Positions 61,883-64,000 of a stretch of DNA of 64,000 bases are shown piece after piece. Source of the DNA: Callaeas wilsoni (Eukaryota; Chordata; Aves; Passeriformes; Callaeidae); assembly GCA_013398955.1 (NCBI GenBank), contig VWPU01011591.1, positions 62,001-126,000 of the forward strand, in the 5' to 3' direction. The notes beneath the pieces were generated by a model that was not told where the DNA came from, searched no databases, and worked only from the letters and a program-made list of their open reading frames with translations. The position numbers and the translations under genes are program-made. How positions within the stretch are numbered: the first letter of the stretch is position 1; each line of letters begins with the position of its first letter.

Positions 61883-64000
61883 ATTAGTATCCTCCTGCAG
61901 CACCTGTGGACACAGCTGAGCTCATACAGACTCCTTTCCAGCAGTCAAACATCTCGTCAGGCTGGTTATTAGCCTCCCACCTACATGGTACTTGACATTT
62001 GTGTTGCATTAGGAGAGAGGAACATTAGCAATAAACAGTTAATGAATTTCATAACAATATAAGCCTGTGCTGAAAAACATTCAGTATATGGCTTCAGTGC
62101 AGGTCTTTTCATGCTTAGCTCTGTTAATGTGTTCAATATGCTATTTTTCAAATAATGCCAGACAGTTGTCCAAAAATAATACAGGAATGATCTTTTTTCC
62201 TTTTTTCCCAACAATTATTGCACAATCTGACTAGAATTGCTCAGATGAATGATAGATTGTAAAGAAGTTTTGCTGGAATTCCTCAACTCCGTTCAGACAG
62301 CTTGGGCTGATAAGTAAATGCTTTTCAGATAATAAAGTGGCCTTTGTCTTTGGAGCAAATATGCAAAAGAAATCTGCATAGTCATTGAAGAAACCTTGGG
62401 ATATAAGAAATGTTGTTGCCCTGAGCTACTATATGCCTTGCAAGTTTCTAAGGTGTTTCAATATGTTTTATTTTCTTTGTTTAATATGCTCAATATTCAA
62501 AGCGTTTGGAAGATTGTTTCCACTACAGATATCTCCATTAATAATATTAATCTCGTCTGTGCTCCAGGAAAGATCTCTGTGTCCCTGAAGAGCATATGCT
62601 AAACATCCTGACATTTTCACTTGCAACGCACAGTAGACAGTGCCTTAGGCAAGCACTAGTGTATGAGCTGCATGGAGCTGAATACAATTCATATCAAATA
62701 AGCCAGGGGACGGAGCACAGAGAACTCCCATTTCCAAGAATTATCACCTGTTGGACTGCTTTGCTACAAAATATTGACGGTGGGAATGAGCATAAAGGAA
62801 GAAACCTGCCCATGTTGGGAAAATTATTATACTTTTCTAAGGATAGGAGCCTGGTGCGGCATTCTTTGAACTCTTACAATAATATCAGGCTTTCACCAGT
62901 TTCCAGGTGGTTTCAAGGTGACATTATGTGTAGTTTGATCATATCATCTCTAGTTTAAGCACAAGGTCAAGCTTTTCATCTCAATGAGAAACAGACATTT
63001 ATCAGCCTCAATAGAATAATGGCCGTGTTTCTATCTCAGCATGTCAGTGTTCACTAAAAGGAGTTTTCTGCCAGCAACAAAGTCAGTGAAACACTCTCAC
63101 TTTTGGATCTATGTCTCTGCCTCCTAAATCCCACCCCCAGTGTACAGAGGGTCCCTCCCTCAGCAGCTCCCTATGGCGATGGGAAGCTGCAGGTCCTCTG
63201 GACCTACGTGCCTGATGGCTGCAAAGCTCATGGTTGCCGGAGAACTGACTGCTGCTAAACAGAGCTTAAAAATGCTGAGTGCTCACTGCCTTTCCTTTGG
63301 TGCTGGGCTACTCTGGTCTCCCTTTTCTCTCCAGTCTACAGTTTTCATGAAAATCGAAGCAGTCCTTATCTTTGCCTGCTTTTCCTTTAAAAACAGTTGG
63401 AGTTGAATAATGGAGTCAAAACTTGTGAAGGATAAAAGGACAGTCAGGCAGATAGCAGGAACAGAGAAAATGAGTGCAAAAATGCTGTTGAATATATTCG
63501 GTGAAAATGTTTAAAATTCTAACAAGTAGTTCTGACTGTCTTAGTTAAGGGGACTGATTTTACCTAATGTTTGTCTTAGTGCCAAATCCATAAATGCTTA
63601 GTGCCACGTCCATAAAAGAGGGTATGTTTCAAATGTAAACCAAAACCTAATCTTTAGAAGTTATTTACATCATAAAGTCAAGCACAACAACATTAAGAAA
63701 CAGAGATCACCTTATCCTCTTATGACACGGTCAAAAGGCTTGAGAGTCAGGTCTGAGGCTGGTAGACCAGCTAGGTACAAATTAAAAGCTTGTCTTGGTA
63801 AATAATTACAAGCAGTTTAGCAGTTACGTTGTCTTACTGCTTCATATAACCACTTACACAAGGGATTGGGAAGGAATAACCACGTTCTCCAAGATCTCTT
63901 GGCCTCTGACTTTTCACTAAAAGGTTCTGACTCAAATTTTTATGCTTATATTCTTAACATGAAAAGTTTAGATCGGTGGAGTATGCCGCTTTCATGAATT
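61883..64000. other. Unique non-coding sequence to window end
   Basis: No gene supported. The frame at 62596-62958 starts at a true ATG and gives 120 codons, but it has no recognisable domain, no good start context and no coding texture. It is most likely a chance frame. No repeat recognised. Confidence 0.45.

Noticed and set aside
62596..62958. 120-codon frame with a true ATG
   Set aside because: No recognisable domain, weak start context, no neighbouring exon signals. Consistent with a chance open frame.
1..64000. tRNA, rRNA, CRISPR, bacterial operon or phage features
   Set aside because: No tRNA box B (GGTTCGANTCC-type) with matching arms, no regularly spaced repeats, and no dense coding. 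The sequence is vertebrate nuclear DNA.

Overview
The window looks like AT-rich bird nuclear DNA with no confidently identifiable gene. The clade call rests on its interspersed repeats. At least six fragments carry the 3' end of a CR1 LINE, with the avian octamer-like tail (ATTCTATGATTCTATGA-type, or its complement), and two of them keep a decayed end of CR1 ORF2. There are also two LTR-like blocks, one of which resembles a sequence I remember as common in songbird genomes. Two old MIR-like SINE remnants and short microsatellites complete the repeat content. Repeat density is low, there is no CpG island, and almost no open frame exceeds 130 codons. This is what an avian intergenic region or a very large intron looks like. 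I cannot place the locus.

Layout. 1-14.4 kb is unique AT-rich sequence with one A-rich tract and stretches that may be conserved non-coding DNA. 14.4-20.2 kb holds a MIR-like piece, two plus-strand CR1 tails, and three tiny minus-strand segments bounded by good splice signals. 20.9-21.6 kb is a GC-richer island with the longest open frame. 22.3-25.1 kb is the most gene-like part: three plus-strand exon-like segments, one of which encodes a convincing signal peptide and ends at a consensus splice donor. 26-36 kb has microsatellites, a perfect 16-bp palindrome, a long CR1 fragment and a double hairpin at 32.7 kb. 36.3-41.5 kb is the repeat-richest part (two CR1 fragments, two LTR-like blocks). 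41.5-64 kb is mostly unique, with a short tandem duplication, two further clear CR1 pieces, a MIR-like remnant, low-complexity tracts and a possible CR1 scrap.

No set of genes working together is visible, and I found no system that I would call novel. The best leads are the putative secreted-protein start exon at 23.86 kb and the structured DNA motifs. All exon-like calls here are inferences from splice-site pattern plus open frame. Such pairs also arise by chance in 64 kb, so RNA evidence or cross-bird alignment is needed to decide.
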